From: Mycolicibacterium septicum DSM 44393
GTDB lineage: Bacteria > Actinomycetota > Actinomycetes > Mycobacteriales > Mycobacteriaceae
Length of the DNA stretch: 64,000 nt
Reading direction: 5' to 3'
NCBI RefSeq assembly: GCF_000455325.1
Contig: NZ_HG322954.1
Location: 1-64,000, forward strand
In this document: piece by piece, positions 18,159 through 26,097 of the stretch
How positions within the stretch are numbered: the stretch's first letter is position 1
Layout: each line of letters starts with the position of its first letter
Position numbers and translations under genes: made by a program
Notes under the pieces: generated by a model
Told to the model about the DNA's origin: nothing
Database searches by the model: none
Seen by the model: the letters and a program-made list of their open reading frames with translations, nothing else

Positions 18159-19412
18159 ATGACCGGACCTGACGTCGAGGCCGCACCGTCCAGCAAAGAT
18201 CGTTGCCACTACCCCGGGTGCACTCGTGTGCGGCGCCCCGACCCCGCCACCGGCCGACCGACCCGCTACTGCGGCGAGGCGGATCCCGACGGTGGACCTG
18301 TCCATACGCCAGCCAGCGCCTGGAAGGCGCGCAACGCCCAGCGCGACGCCGCGGTGACCACTCAGGAGCCGTCCAATGCCGCCGCTCCCGTCTCGCTGGC
18401 GCGCGCCACCCTTGAACAGCGCCTCGAACAGCTACCCGAGAAATTCGGTGAACTGCGTGAGTACCTCGATTCACTGCTAGCCGGTATCCGAGAGGCCGGC
18501 GACGTCGAAGCCGCTGGCGCTGAGGTTGAAGACGCGCACCGTGACGCACTGACCAAGGTCACAGAGGCCGACCGGCGTACTGCAGCCGCCGAGCGCAACG
18601 CCCGCCTCGCTGAGGAACGCGCAGCCGACGCCGAGCGGGACCGTCAGGAAGCCGACGCCCTGGTTGAAGACGCCATGTCCGAAATGGCCCGCATTCGCGA
18701 TGAGACGACAGCCGAAGTCGCCCGGATACGCGCAGAAGCCGAAGCCGCCATCAACCGCGCGCAGGAACAGGTCACCGAAGCTGAAGACGAGCACCGGCGC
18801 CTCCTCGCCGAACGCGATACCCAGCTGGAGCAAGCCCGCCAGGACGTCACCACGGCACAGGTCGCGGCTGCGGCGGCCCAGTCGGGCCACCAGGCCGCCG
18901 ACGCTGAAGCAGCGCGCGAACGCCAAGCCGCCGCCGAGTTGCGCGCCGAGCTCGAGCAGGTTCGCCGCGATGCCGATTCGACCCGCCAGCGATTGCAGGC
19001 GCAGGTCGAATCGGCCCGTGATGCGCAGCAAGTCGCCGCAGCCGATATCGCAACCACCCGTGCCGAACTGGCGACCGCGCAGGCCCAAGCCGCCGCGGCG
19101 CAGCGTGCCATCGAGGTCGAGCATGACACCGTATTGACGCTTCGCCAAGAGATCGATCGCCAACGCGCTGACACCCAGTCAGAGCGCGAAACGCTACGCG
19201 CGAACCACGCTGAGCAGCTCGCTCAAGCCGAGCGCAACGCAGACGATCGCGTTCAAGCCCTTACCGAAGCCCTCGCGGCGGCCAGGGAGGTGGCGGCGAC
19301 GTACCGCGCACAACTCGGCACAGCTGAGACATCGGGAGAGCCGAGGAAACGCTCACCGCGTACCACCAAGCGAGATACGACGAAGCGAGATGACGGTGAC
19401 AAGGGGTTGTGA
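18159..19412 (+). CDS. KfrA-like plasmid coiled-coil DNA-binding protein
   Basis: 417-residue, very Ala/Glu/Arg-rich protein. The N terminus has a small Cys cluster, DRCHYPGCTRVRRP ... RYCGE, in the style of a zinc knuckle. From about residue 80 to 400 it is an almost unbroken coiled coil (for example AERNARLAEERAADAERDRQ), and it ends in a basic tail (RKRSPRTTKRDTTKRDD). This matches KfrA-type proteins, which bind plasmid DNA and assist segregation or organisation of the plasmid. The call rests on architecture rather than close motif matches. The two small genes after it are probably co-transcribed. Confidence 0.6.
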   Translation: MTGPDVEAAPSSKDRCHYPGCTRVRRPDPATGRPTRYCGEADPDGGPVHTPASAWKARNAQRDAAVTTQEPSNAAAPVSLARATLEQRLEQLPEKFGELREYLDSLLAGIREAGDVEAAGAEVEDAHRDALTKVTEADRRTAAAERNARLAEERAADAERDRQEADALVEDAMSEMARIRDETTAEVARIRAEAEAAINRAQEQVTEAEDEHRRLLAERDTQLEQARQDVTTAQVAAAAAQSGHQAADAEAARERQAAAELRAELEQVRRDADSTRQRLQAQVESARDAQQVAAADIATTRAELATAQAQAAAAQRAIEVEHDTVLTLRQEIDRQRADTQSERETLRANHAEQLAQAERNADDRVQALTEALAAAREVAATYRAQLGTAETSGEPRKRSPRTTKRDTTKRDDGDKGL

Positions 19413-19413
19413 G

Positions 19414-19602
19414 GTGGCGCAGGACGGTTATTGGGTGGTCAGTGTGGATAGGGAGACTGGCGAGGCGAACACGTCCAGTCTGATCATCGACAGGGACGAC
19501 GCGTGGACACTTAGCCTCAAGCTCGAAACGCCGAACACCTTTACGATGGTCGTCCCCCGCCGACCCACTGCTCCGCGACGCGACCAGCAATCGGTCCTCT
19601 AG
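19414..19602 (+). CDS. small hypothetical protein
   Basis: 62 residues with protein-like composition (QDGYWVVSVDRETGEANTSS, then LIIDRDDAWTLSLKLETPNT). The GTG start begins one base after the KfrA-like stop codon and has an AAGGGG site eight bases upstream; an ATG 24 bases earlier is the alternative. It is probably translated with the KfrA-like protein. No family was recognised. Confidence 0.45.
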   Translation: MAQDGYWVVSVDRETGEANTSSLIIDRDDAWTLSLKLETPNTFTMVVPRRPTAPRRDQQSVL

Positions 19603-19828
19603 TACCCGCACGGCCGCTGCTCTCTTCCGAGAATGAAGTAACCGGCTTGGTTGCTGGCTGGCCCGGCGGGGCACGCAGAGGGATCTCACGCGCGGGAAGT
19701 GATGCTCACAGTCGACCTGCGGTCACGCCGACTCTACGACCTCTACGTTTCGAACCCTGGTGTCTGTCTAGCGAGGTGCCATCAGGGTGGTGGGTGTTGG
19801 CTGTCCCGCAGCGTTACGGTCAAGACGC

Positions 19829-20179
19829 ATGGCACACCACGACCGCCACGACGTTGACCGTACGGACCAACGGTTGCCCCTCCCCCTCGATGCGATCCCC
19901 GACGCCGACCTTCGCCACGAATGGGCACACTTTCGCGGGTACGGCTGGGACGATCATCGCGTCGCTTCGCGCCTCGGAGTTGAAATCGGCACCATGCAGC
20001 AGTGGAACACGCGATATCGGCGCGCGAATGCTGCGGCGCCGGCGTACTCGCCACTCGCTGCCCTCCCGGCGACCGCCCGGCCGCGACGCGACGTTTCGAG
20101 TCCGCTCTCTGTGCCCACGTGCACTGTTAACCATGACTTTCGCCGTCTGCGGCTCATCACCCACTCCGAATGCTCCTGA
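19829..20179 (+). CDS. small HTH-like hypothetical protein
   Basis: 116 residues. The middle, RHEWAHFRGYGWDDHRVASR followed by LGVEIGTMQQWNTRYRR, has the spacing of a helix-turn-helix and resembles small mycobacterial phage and plasmid proteins that begin with a similar WDD-R-LG segment. The C terminus is unstructured. About 225 bp with no convincing gene separate it from the preceding gene. A DNA-binding role is inference. Confidence 0.45.
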   Translation: MAHHDRHDVDRTDQRLPLPLDAIPDADLRHEWAHFRGYGWDDHRVASRLGVEIGTMQQWNTRYRRANAAAPAYSPLAALPATARPRRDVSSPLSVPTCTVNHDFRRLRLITHSECS

Positions 20180-20222
20180 AGGCAACGGAGCTGGCTACCG
20201 GACTGAGGAGGAGCCGTTGACG

Positions 20223-20540
20223 ATGGGGCACGGAATGTTCAGTAACACCGTCATGGTCACCGTCTCTCATGGTGGCCTCGGGAGCAGCGGCTCGTGGTCG
20301 GTCACCATTGATGGGAAGGAGATCGTCGGCGGCGACGCTGACTTGAGCGCCGTGCAAGGCGCGCTCTGGAATGTGCCGACGTCCGGGGGGACCGTCACTG
20401 TCGACGGTGTCGGAACGGTCGAGGTGCCCCACCAGGCGGCGGGGCGGCTCGCATCCATCACGATGGCTGATCTGGCGATGGTTCCAGGAGGCGACACCGT
20501 GACGCTACGAGTAGGTGACGGCGATCGCCTTGAAACGTGA
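20223..20540 (+). CDS. hypothetical beta-rich protein
   Basis: 105 residues, Gly/Val/Thr-rich and acidic, with alternating strand-like segments (VMVTVSHGGLGSSGSWSVTI, GGTVTVDGVGTVEVPHQAAG). No membrane segment or signal peptide. An AGGAGGAG ribosome site lies upstream; by spacing it would suit either this ATG or a TTG two codons earlier. No family was recognised. Confidence 0.5.
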   Translation: MGHGMFSNTVMVTVSHGGLGSSGSWSVTIDGKEIVGGDADLSAVQGALWNVPTSGGTVTVDGVGTVEVPHQAAGRLASITMADLAMVPGGDTVTLRVGDGDRLET

Positions 20541-20587
20541 TCCCCGGACTTGTTCCTGTGGACCTCTACCAACCTCAGCGCAACGCC

Positions 20588-20624
20588 CACAATTGCGTAC
20601 ACAATTGTGTCTGGCTGGTAGCCT
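20588..20624 (+). promoter_or_regulatory. operator/promoter with ACACAATTGTGT palindrome
   Basis: A perfect 12-bp palindrome ACACAATTGTGT (20599-20610) preceded by a half copy CACAATTG 12 bp upstream, so two sites sit on nearly the same helix face. TAGCCT follows and lies six bases before the next ATG, fitting a leaderless promoter. This is probably an autoregulatory site of the following HTH protein. Confidence 0.5.
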
Positions 20625-20630
20625 CGCAGC

Positions 20631-21326
20631 ATGCGGCATTACATGAGCACTGCGCAGGTGGCCGAGTACCTTGGGATCACGCGCGATGTGCTCCATGCAC
20701 GGATTCGCGCGCGAGAATTCAAAGACCCGGACGTCGTGATCGGGGACAGGTTTCAGGGGTGGAGTCCGGAGACCGTCGAGAAGTATCGGCAAGAGCACGA
20801 CGGGTTCGGATACTCCTACGACACTGAGGGATTGACGAACGTCATCACTCAGATCCGAACTATCGCCGAACGGGTCCGCACTTACGGCAGCCAACTCGAC
20901 AACGCCGCCGACGGGTTCGCCTGGTCCGTACCGCAGAATCTGCATGTGATCGCAGCGAGGCTGGAGTCAGATTTCCGCGGCCGGCTCGCGCTCGACACGC
21001 GCAACGCAGCGCACCTCAACAGCATCGACGTCGACGTGGCGAGCGCCTGGGGCCGCGAGCGCACCGTCGAACAGGACGACACCGATGACCAGTCATTGAT
21101 TCGGATCGCCCTCGCCCTCGGCCCGGTGGAGTCCTACATGGCTGCAGATTCATCCCACCAGGAGCGCATGGCGGAGTTGCATGCCACGTCAGACGACCTG
21201 TCCGCTGTCATCGAGCGACTGCCGAAGGTGTTCGATAACCCAGCGGGGCGCCTCTCGGCCAGAGCTATCGCTGTGGAACGATCCGTGATCGACAACAAAC
21301 TGCGGGATCTCGCGGATTCGGCTTAA
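20631..21326 (+). CDS. excisionase/MerR-like HTH protein
   Basis: 231 residues. The N terminus is a winged-helix domain of the AlpA/excisionase type (MSTAQVAEYLGITRDVLHAR, FQGWSPETVEKYRQE) that binds DNA. The rest is helical, without known motifs (ITQIRTIAERVRTYGSQLDN). It could be an excision or partition adaptor, or a regulator of the plasmid. The ATG follows a leaderless -10 and a palindromic operator; a second ATG four codons in is possible. Confidence 0.65.
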   Translation: MRHYMSTAQVAEYLGITRDVLHARIRAREFKDPDVVIGDRFQGWSPETVEKYRQEHDGFGYSYDTEGLTNVITQIRTIAERVRTYGSQLDNAADGFAWSVPQNLHVIAARLESDFRGRLALDTRNAAHLNSIDVDVASAWGRERTVEQDDTDDQSLIRIALALGPVESYMAADSSHQERMAELHATSDDLSAVIERLPKVFDNPAGRLSARAIAVERSVIDNKLRDLADSA

Positions 21327-21460
21327 CGACGTACCAAACCCAAAGTCCTGGTTTGACCTGTTCGCAGCGCCAGGAGAAGCCTTCGCACAAAGGCGGATTC
21401 GTGGGCCAGGGACAACCTGCCCCCTTACGCGCGATGCAACGGGGAGGCCTGAGGAGGTAG

Positions 21461-21700
21461 TCAGTCGATGTCGAGCGCGAGCACCGACGTGCTGGTGTCA
21501 AGTTCTCTGGCTAGCCGAGCTAGGACGGTCACGGTGCATCCGCGGTGGCCGTTCTCCAATTGGTTGAGAAAAGTCCGATGGATGCCGGCGCGTTCGGCGA
21601 GAGCTCCCTGGCTCAGACCGACCTTTTCTCGTCGGAGCCTGATGTTTGCGCCGATGCGGCCTTGGACTGCTGCTTCGTCAAAATCTTCGCCAGCGCTCAC
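21461..21700 (-). CDS. controller (C) protein-like XRE regulator
   Basis: 79 residues, the usual size of restriction-modification controller proteins. It is a single XRE helix-turn-helix (IGANIRLRREKVGLSQGALA, ERAGIHRTFLNQLENGHRGC). The RT-x(4)-E-x-G pattern of the recognition helix recalls C.PvuII/C.Esp1396I. The GTG start has an AGAGGA site and lies 31 bases past an internal promoter box repeated before three neighbouring genes. A longer form starting at an ATG at 21787, with its own AGGAGG, would add 29 residues and overlap the PP-loop gene by 14 bp. It probably regulates itself and the methyltransferase island. Confidence 0.75.
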   Translation of the reverse strand: MSAGEDFDEAAVQGRIGANIRLRREKVGLSQGALAERAGIHRTFLNQLENGHRGCTVTVLARLARELDTSTSVLALDID

Positions 21701-21730
21701 GAACGTCCTCTGGTCGGTGTCCCTGCATTC

Positions 21731-21750
21731 TTGTCGCTTATAGTCTACAA
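21731..21750 (-). promoter_or_regulatory. C-box-like promoter site before the XRE gene
   Basis: Read on the minus strand: TTGTAGACTATAAGCGACAA. It matches TAGACTATAGACAACA, found before two other genes of this island, and includes a -10-like TATAAG. It lies inside the 5' end of the longer reading of the XRE gene, which supports the shorter GTG start. Confidence 0.6.
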
Positions 21751-21773
21751 GCGCGGTCTGCACCGGAGACAAG

Positions 21774-22979
21774 TCAGAACAGCGCATCGCCGGTGGCCTC
21801 CTGCCACCACTGTTCGAACCCCGGACGCTGCTTGTCCTGTGCGCCGGCCGGTGCCGCGACGTAGAGATGATCAACCCTGGACGAGTCGGTCGCTCGGTCG
21901 CGCAGAATGTGCCGCACGATGCCGTCAGCGCCCTGCACGCGTCGTCCTGGCTGGCCCGCGAGCTGGCGTGCCATCTGCTCTCGTGAACCGGTGGCCGCGA
22001 CGCGCAAGGACCGAGCGGTGATCCCCTTCCCACCGCTGCGGCCCGGGCGCACCAGCCGCCGCACCTCATACAGCGACCACTCACACGTGGCCAGATGCGC
22101 GTCGAAACGTCGCTGCACTTCTGTCAGCCCTGCGGTCGCGACGAGGTCGGCGGCGCTGCTGCCCTCGATGAGTGTCTGAGACGGGTTGATGCTTCGCGCC
22201 AGGTGCTCGAGCACGAGTGCTTCTACGCCGAGCTCCGGTTCCTGCCGGTACCGTTGCACCGTCGCTGCCCGCCCGTTGGCTGTGCTCATCGCGAAGACGC
22301 AGAATCCACAGCAGGACTTAGGAATCGACTCGCCGAACGTGTCAATGACGAAGTCGTTGCAATCCGCACGGGTCCAGCCCCAATCCCGCAAGGGGTACCA
22401 CCCAGTCCGCAGCTCGGTGTCGAACAGGCGATCTTTGTCGGCCCGGGCCCGCTCGTTGGCTTCAAAGCCGATCACGTGCCGGAATGACCGGCCTCTGGTG
22501 ATCCGGGCGATCACCGGGTCCAACAGGTCTCCCTTTGAGTGAACTGAGCACAACCTAGTGCCACCGCGCTGCGGAAGCGTTGCAGCCGAACGCATCTCAT
22601 CGCCGAGAGTGTAGAGGCCTTCAGCGTGAAGCTGGCGGGTGAATCGGGAGTCGTCGAGCACTACCACGCCGTCTCCGACTCGGGTGGTCTTGCGTTGGCT
22701 GCGGGCTATCTGGATGAAGCGCACGGAGTGGGCTTGCAACAGCGGGAGTATGTGGCGGGTCACTGCGCTGATGGTGGCTGCGCTCTCGTGGCCGGTCATG
22801 GCGGTGAGGACAACCATGTCTTCGAGAGCGAAGTCGCGACTGGACGGGTCGGTCAGCCACCGCGCGAGCAAGGCTGAGCTGTCCAGTCCCATGCCGAACG
22901 AGACGCACACTGTCGGGGTTCGCTCGCCCTCGTTCAAGCCTGACAGGCGTGGCATGAATTCGACTGTAGTGCTGACCAT
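21774..22979 (-). CDS. PP-loop ATPase (PAPS reductase/DndC superfamily-like)
   Basis: 401-residue protein of the adenine-nucleotide alpha-hydrolase type. The PP-loop SFGMGLDSS is at residues 27-35 and binds ATP for adenylation. A mid-protein Cys motif (GTRLCSVHSKGDLLDPVIAR) and a CCGFC cluster near residues 222-230 (IPKSCCGFCVFA) look like metal or Fe-S ligands or a sulfur relay. Relatives activate substrates for thiolation or reduce sulfate, and DndC does so in DNA phosphorothioation. The gene has its own copy of the shared promoter box, faces the methyltransferase branch and runs into the controller-like gene. A role in DNA modification or defence is inferred from context; no DndA/D/E is nearby. 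Confidence 0.65.
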   Translation of the reverse strand: MVSTTVEFMPRLSGLNEGERTPTVCVSFGMGLDSSALLARWLTDPSSRDFALEDMVVLTAMTGHESAATISAVTRHILPLLQAHSVRFIQIARSQRKTTRVGDGVVVLDDSRFTRQLHAEGLYTLGDEMRSAATLPQRGGTRLCSVHSKGDLLDPVIARITRGRSFRHVIGFEANERARADKDRLFDTELRTGWYPLRDWGWTRADCNDFVIDTFGESIPKSCCGFCVFAMSTANGRAATVQRYRQEPELGVEALVLEHLARSINPSQTLIEGSSAADLVATAGLTEVQRRFDAHLATCEWSLYEVRRLVRPGRSGGKGITARSLRVAATGSREQMARQLAGQPGRRVQGADGIVRHILRDRATDSSRVDHLYVAAPAGAQDKQRPGFEQWWQEATGDALF

Positions 22980-23001
22980 TTCGGCCCCCTCGCTTCACTA
23001 G

Positions 23002-23043
23002 CTGTTGCCTATAGACTACAGTCGATATAGACTATAGACAACA
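23002..23043. promoter_or_regulatory. divergent pair of C-box-like promoter sites
   Basis: Two head-to-head boxes: on the minus strand TAGTCTATAGGCAACA (towards the PP-loop gene) and on the plus strand TAGACTATAGACAACA (towards the small ORF and 261-aa gene). They differ at two positions. TATAG could serve as the -10 on each strand, so a bound regulator would control both directions at once. Confidence 0.65.
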
Positions 23044-23074
23044 GATAGGCGCCAGAAAGGGAGATTCAACCGCC

Positions 23075-23188
23075 ATGACCACGACTGGCCGAAAGTCACA
23101 CGCGCGATCCTCAAGCGGTCGCACGCACGTCCCCGCCGAGCTGCACACGCACTCAATCGCTCATCGCGTCCCCAAGGGTGATGCGTGA
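23075..23188 (+). CDS. 37-residue small ORF coupled to the next gene
   Basis: Starts with ATG behind an AAGGGAGA ribosome site and encodes a basic, His/Ser-rich peptide (MTTTGRKSHARSSSGRTHVP). Its stop overlaps the next start as TGATG, the classic termination-reinitiation arrangement. It may be a leader that sets the translation level of the next protein, or a short functional peptide. No homologue was recognised. Confidence 0.4.
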   Translation: MTTTGRKSHARSSSGRTHVPAELHTHSIAHRVPKGDA

Positions 23189-23973
23189 TGGCCAGGCAGG
23201 CATTGACCGAGGACCAACGGTGGCTGCTGCGCTCGATCGGCGGATGGGCAATGCGCGACTGCCTGCTCGGGCCCGAAGGTGTCGCGGACTTGATGTCACG
23301 CTGCTCCAGCAGCACCGGTCACCGTATCGACGGAGCGCCGGAATGGCTAGCGAACGGCTACACCTGCGGCAGAGGGAAAATCGTGTGCCCATGGTGGACC
23401 ACCGATATCGGCAGGCCGCCAGTCAAATCAGTGACCATCACTACCGCGCAAATCAACCGATACGCCCGCAGCCTGCCCCAGGACGTCACCGACGAACTCC
23501 GCGCAGTACGTCGCGCATTCAACGCCGAGAACATCGGACGCGACTGGTGCCGCTGCGGCCGGGAGGCCGAATGCCACAGGGGCAACGAAGGCGACCCGAC
23601 CTACGGCGGCATGTACCACCCGACCGACGAAGAAGTCGACAACCACTACCGCGAGCTACGCCGGATCCAGGCGTGGCAGGACCGAGTACTCGATCGCGCA
23701 CTGGGATTCCAGACGGTCGAGCACGACCTGTCCAACCCGGAGAGCGAACCAGCCGGCCATTGCGCTACATCGCTGGATGAGTTCAGCATCGGCCAGCACG
23801 TCAAGGTGGTCCTCGGCCCGGGAACCATGAAATCCGGTGTCGTCGCGGACATCACGTCCAACGAGGTGGAGGTGCAGTTCGGCGACGGCGCTTCGGGGCT
23901 CTACCGTCCCTACGAGGTGATGCCTGGACTGCTGCCGGTCGGCCAACTCGAACTTTTCACGGTCACCTCATGA
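23188..23973 (+). CDS. hypothetical protein of the modification island
   Basis: 261 residues, not recognised. The N-terminal part is helical with scattered Cys (ANGYTCGRGKIVCPWWTTDI). A mid segment RDWCRCGREAECHRGNEGD has a CxC...C cluster that could bind a metal. The last 60 residues (SIGQHVKVVLGPGTMKSGVV, EVEVQFGDGASGLYRPYEVM) look like an SH3/KOW-type beta barrel, often a nucleic-acid or protein contact domain. It is driven by the plus-strand half of the divergent promoter box, so it belongs to the methyltransferase island and is a candidate for its missing effector. No nuclease motif is visible. Confidence 0.55.
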   Translation: MARQALTEDQRWLLRSIGGWAMRDCLLGPEGVADLMSRCSSSTGHRIDGAPEWLANGYTCGRGKIVCPWWTTDIGRPPVKSVTITTAQINRYARSLPQDVTDELRAVRRAFNAENIGRDWCRCGREAECHRGNEGDPTYGGMYHPTDEEVDNHYRELRRIQAWQDRVLDRALGFQTVEHDLSNPESEPAGHCATSLDEFSIGQHVKVVLGPGTMKSGVVADITSNEVEVQFGDGASGLYRPYEVMPGLLPVGQLELFTVTS

Positions 23974-24227
23974 CCCTTCCCTTGTTCGACCTCCCCGGCC
24001 GGGCTGAGCGCGGCAAGCGTGCAGAACGCACCGAGTGGGGCGTGCGCTGGCTTCGTGACTACGTCACCACCAAGCGCGGACAGATCACTGACGCACCGAA
24101 TGAGCACCAGGCACGTGAGTGGGCGACCCATCCCGAAGCGCAGTACTGGGGCTTCCCGGCCGGGTATGTGCAAGTTGTGTCCCGCACCATCGTGACCTAC
24201 ACGGGCCCATGGGACTCCGCAGAGTGA
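23970..24227 (+). CDS. small hypothetical protein
   Basis: 85 residues beginning MTLPLFDLPGRAERGKRAER and continuing with TEWGVRWLRDYVTTKRGQIT. The start overlaps the previous stop (ATGA), so it is translated with the 261-aa protein. The Trp-rich mid part (EWATHPEAQYWGFPAGYVQV) suggests a compact fold. No family was recognised. Confidence 0.5.
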   Translation: MTLPLFDLPGRAERGKRAERTEWGVRWLRDYVTTKRGQITDAPNEHQAREWATHPEAQYWGFPAGYVQVVSRTIVTYTGPWDSAE

Positions 24228-24302
24228 GTCGCGAATGTGCCTGATTACCGTTGTGCAAGAGCATAACTCGCGTGAGCTGGGGTTGATGAAGGGTGAACCG
24301 GC

Positions 24303-24344
24303 CTGTTGCTCATAGGCAACAGTTGGTGTAGACTATAGACAACA
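24303..24344 (+). promoter_or_regulatory. C-box-like promoter site before the methyltransferase
   Basis: TAGACTATAGACAACA at 24329-24344 is identical to the plus-strand box before the 37-aa ORF. Just upstream is an inverted repeat, CTGTTGC-TCATAG-GCAACAG, made from the same GCAACA half-site. The methyltransferase start is 49 bp downstream. Confidence 0.65.
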
Positions 24345-24392
24345 GTCAGCAACGCCCCCGCATTCGCACCACATCCCCCGTGAGGTAATCGC

Positions 24393-26009
24393 ATGAACAT
24401 CGTGGACGCTCCCGCTCTCACCGCAGAACAGTTCGCGGACATCCGCACCGCCCTGGAAGCCGAACACTCCGACTGGAGCCCCAGCGGACAGCCGTCCGGC
24501 ATCTCGTACACCGACATCTTCTGCGGCTTTGGGGGTTCGAGCATCGGCCTGGAAAACGCGGGTCTGCAGCTGGCCATGGGAGCCAACCACTGGGATCTGG
24601 CGATCGCCACCCACGCACTCAATTTCCCCAACGCCGATCACGTCATCGCCGACGTGTCCAACTACGACATGCGCCGCATGCCCAAGACCGACATCTTGTG
24701 GGCATCGCCCATCTGCACCGAACTCTCACCGGCCGGCGGCACCGCCGCGCCCCGCACTCAGATGTCGCTGTTTCTGGAAGACGAGGGCCACGTCCCCTCG
24801 GCCGGCCGTGACCGCACCCGCGCCACCTTCTGGGATGTCGTGCGGGCCACCGAAGTGCATCGCTACGACATGGTTTTCGTCGAGAACGTGGTTGAGGCGG
24901 CCCGCTGGGAGCTGTTCGACGTCTGGCTCACCGCGATGGACACCCTCGGCTACAGCCACCAGTTCGTGTCCGTCTCCTCGGCCCACATTGGCGACGACAC
25001 CAATCCGTTCGCCCCGCAGTGGCGCGATCGCATGTACTTTCTGTTCGCCCGTAAAGGCGTGAAGATGGACGAGATTCGGCCCCGACCGCTGGCCTGGTGC
25101 CCCCTGTGCGAGGCCGTCAACCCCGCCGTCCAAGCGTGGAAGCGCCCCGACCGCCGCCGCATCGGCAAGTACCGCCAGCAGTACGTGTACCGCTGCCCGA
25201 ACGAGTCCTGCCGCCACAGCATCGTGGAACCTTTCGTCCTGCCTGCGGCGGCCGCCATCGACTGGAGCAACCTGGGCGAGCGGATTGGTGATCGCCGCAA
25301 GGCGCTGGCCGCCTCCACGATGCGCCGCATCCGGGCCGGAATCGAAATGTTCGCCGAGCCGACCATCGTGGCCACCAACCACGGCGCTGACGGGGACTCG
25401 CGGTCCTACCCGGTATCTGCCGCACCCATGCCGACACGCTCGACCAAGATCGGTGACGGAATGGCAGTGCCGCCCATGCTGGTGCCCGCTGGCGGAACCT
25501 GGAACGACACCGCGATCACCACCGATGTGCCCATGCGGGCCCGTACCACCCCCGACACCGAGGGTCTGTTCACCCCGGAGCCGTGGATCACCGTGCTACG
25601 CAACCACGCCGACGCCACCAGCATCGCCGACCCGCTGGCTACGGTCACCACTGGCTCTGGAGGAGGCGGTCACCAGGCCCTGACCGTCCCGCCCAACGCC
25701 ACCTGCCCGCAGCAGCCGCCTATCAGCCTGGTCATCCCGTTCCGCAAAGGCGACGCCAAGACCACCCGCGAACCCCTGCACACCGTGGCCACCCGCGACT
25801 CGGCCGGACTGGTCTCGGGATCGACCATCGACGTCGCTGATTGCCGTTTCCGGATGCTTACCCCCCGGGAACATGCTCGGGCTCAACGCTTCCCGGACAC
25901 CTACCGGGCCATGGGAAACAAGTCCGAACAGACGATGGGGTTCGGCAACGCGGTCAGCAGCAACGTCTCCCAGTGGCTCGGCGGACACGCAATACGTCTC
26001 CTGGCCTGA
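24393..26009 (+). CDS. DNA (cytosine-5-)methyltransferase
   Basis: 538-residue C5 methyltransferase using S-adenosylmethionine. Motif I is DIFCGFGGSSIGLE (residues 41-54). Motif IV is ASPICTELSPAGG with the catalytic Cys near 107; it has PIC instead of PC, a variant I associate with phage-type enzymes. Motif VI ENV is near 163. CRFRMLTPREHARAQRFPDT and motif X GNAVSSNVSQ close the fold. The variable region carries a CPLC ... CPNESC zinc-ribbon-like insertion. A GAGG site precedes the ATG. The shared upstream box ties it to the controller-like protein. Without a recognisable nuclease, it is either the protective half of an odd restriction system or an orphan modifier. Confidence 0.85.
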   Translation: MNIVDAPALTAEQFADIRTALEAEHSDWSPSGQPSGISYTDIFCGFGGSSIGLENAGLQLAMGANHWDLAIATHALNFPNADHVIADVSNYDMRRMPKTDILWASPICTELSPAGGTAAPRTQMSLFLEDEGHVPSAGRDRTRATFWDVVRATEVHRYDMVFVENVVEAARWELFDVWLTAMDTLGYSHQFVSVSSAHIGDDTNPFAPQWRDRMYFLFARKGVKMDEIRPRPLAWCPLCEAVNPAVQAWKRPDRRRIGKYRQQYVYRCPNESCRHSIVEPFVLPAAAAIDWSNLGERIGDRRKALAASTMRRIRAGIEMFAEPTIVATNHGADGDSRSYPVSAAPMPTRSTKIGDGMAVPPMLVPAGGTWNDTAITTDVPMRARTTPDTEGLFTPEPWITVLRNHADATSIADPLATVTTGSGGGGHQALTVPPNATCPQQPPISLVIPFRKGDAKTTREPLHTVATRDSAGLVSGSTIDVADCRFRMLTPREHARAQRFPDTYRAMGNKSEQTMGFGNAVSSNVSQWLGGHAIRLLA

Positions 26010-26097
26010 ACTTTCCCGGAGGTGGGGAGACCACCGTCCCCCACCTCCGGTTGAACAGCACCACCCGCTCAGCACGCCTACCCAGAAAGGCCCCATC

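Noticed and set aside
21265-21501. 78-aa minus-strand frame with Trp/Cys-rich middle
   Set aside because: Overlaps the ends of two better-supported genes, and the overlapping parts read as shadow sequence; kept out for lack of start signal.
21774-22979. Complete Dnd phosphorothioation system
   Set aside because: Only a PP-loop protein is present; DndA, DndB, DndD and DndE-like genes are absent in the window.
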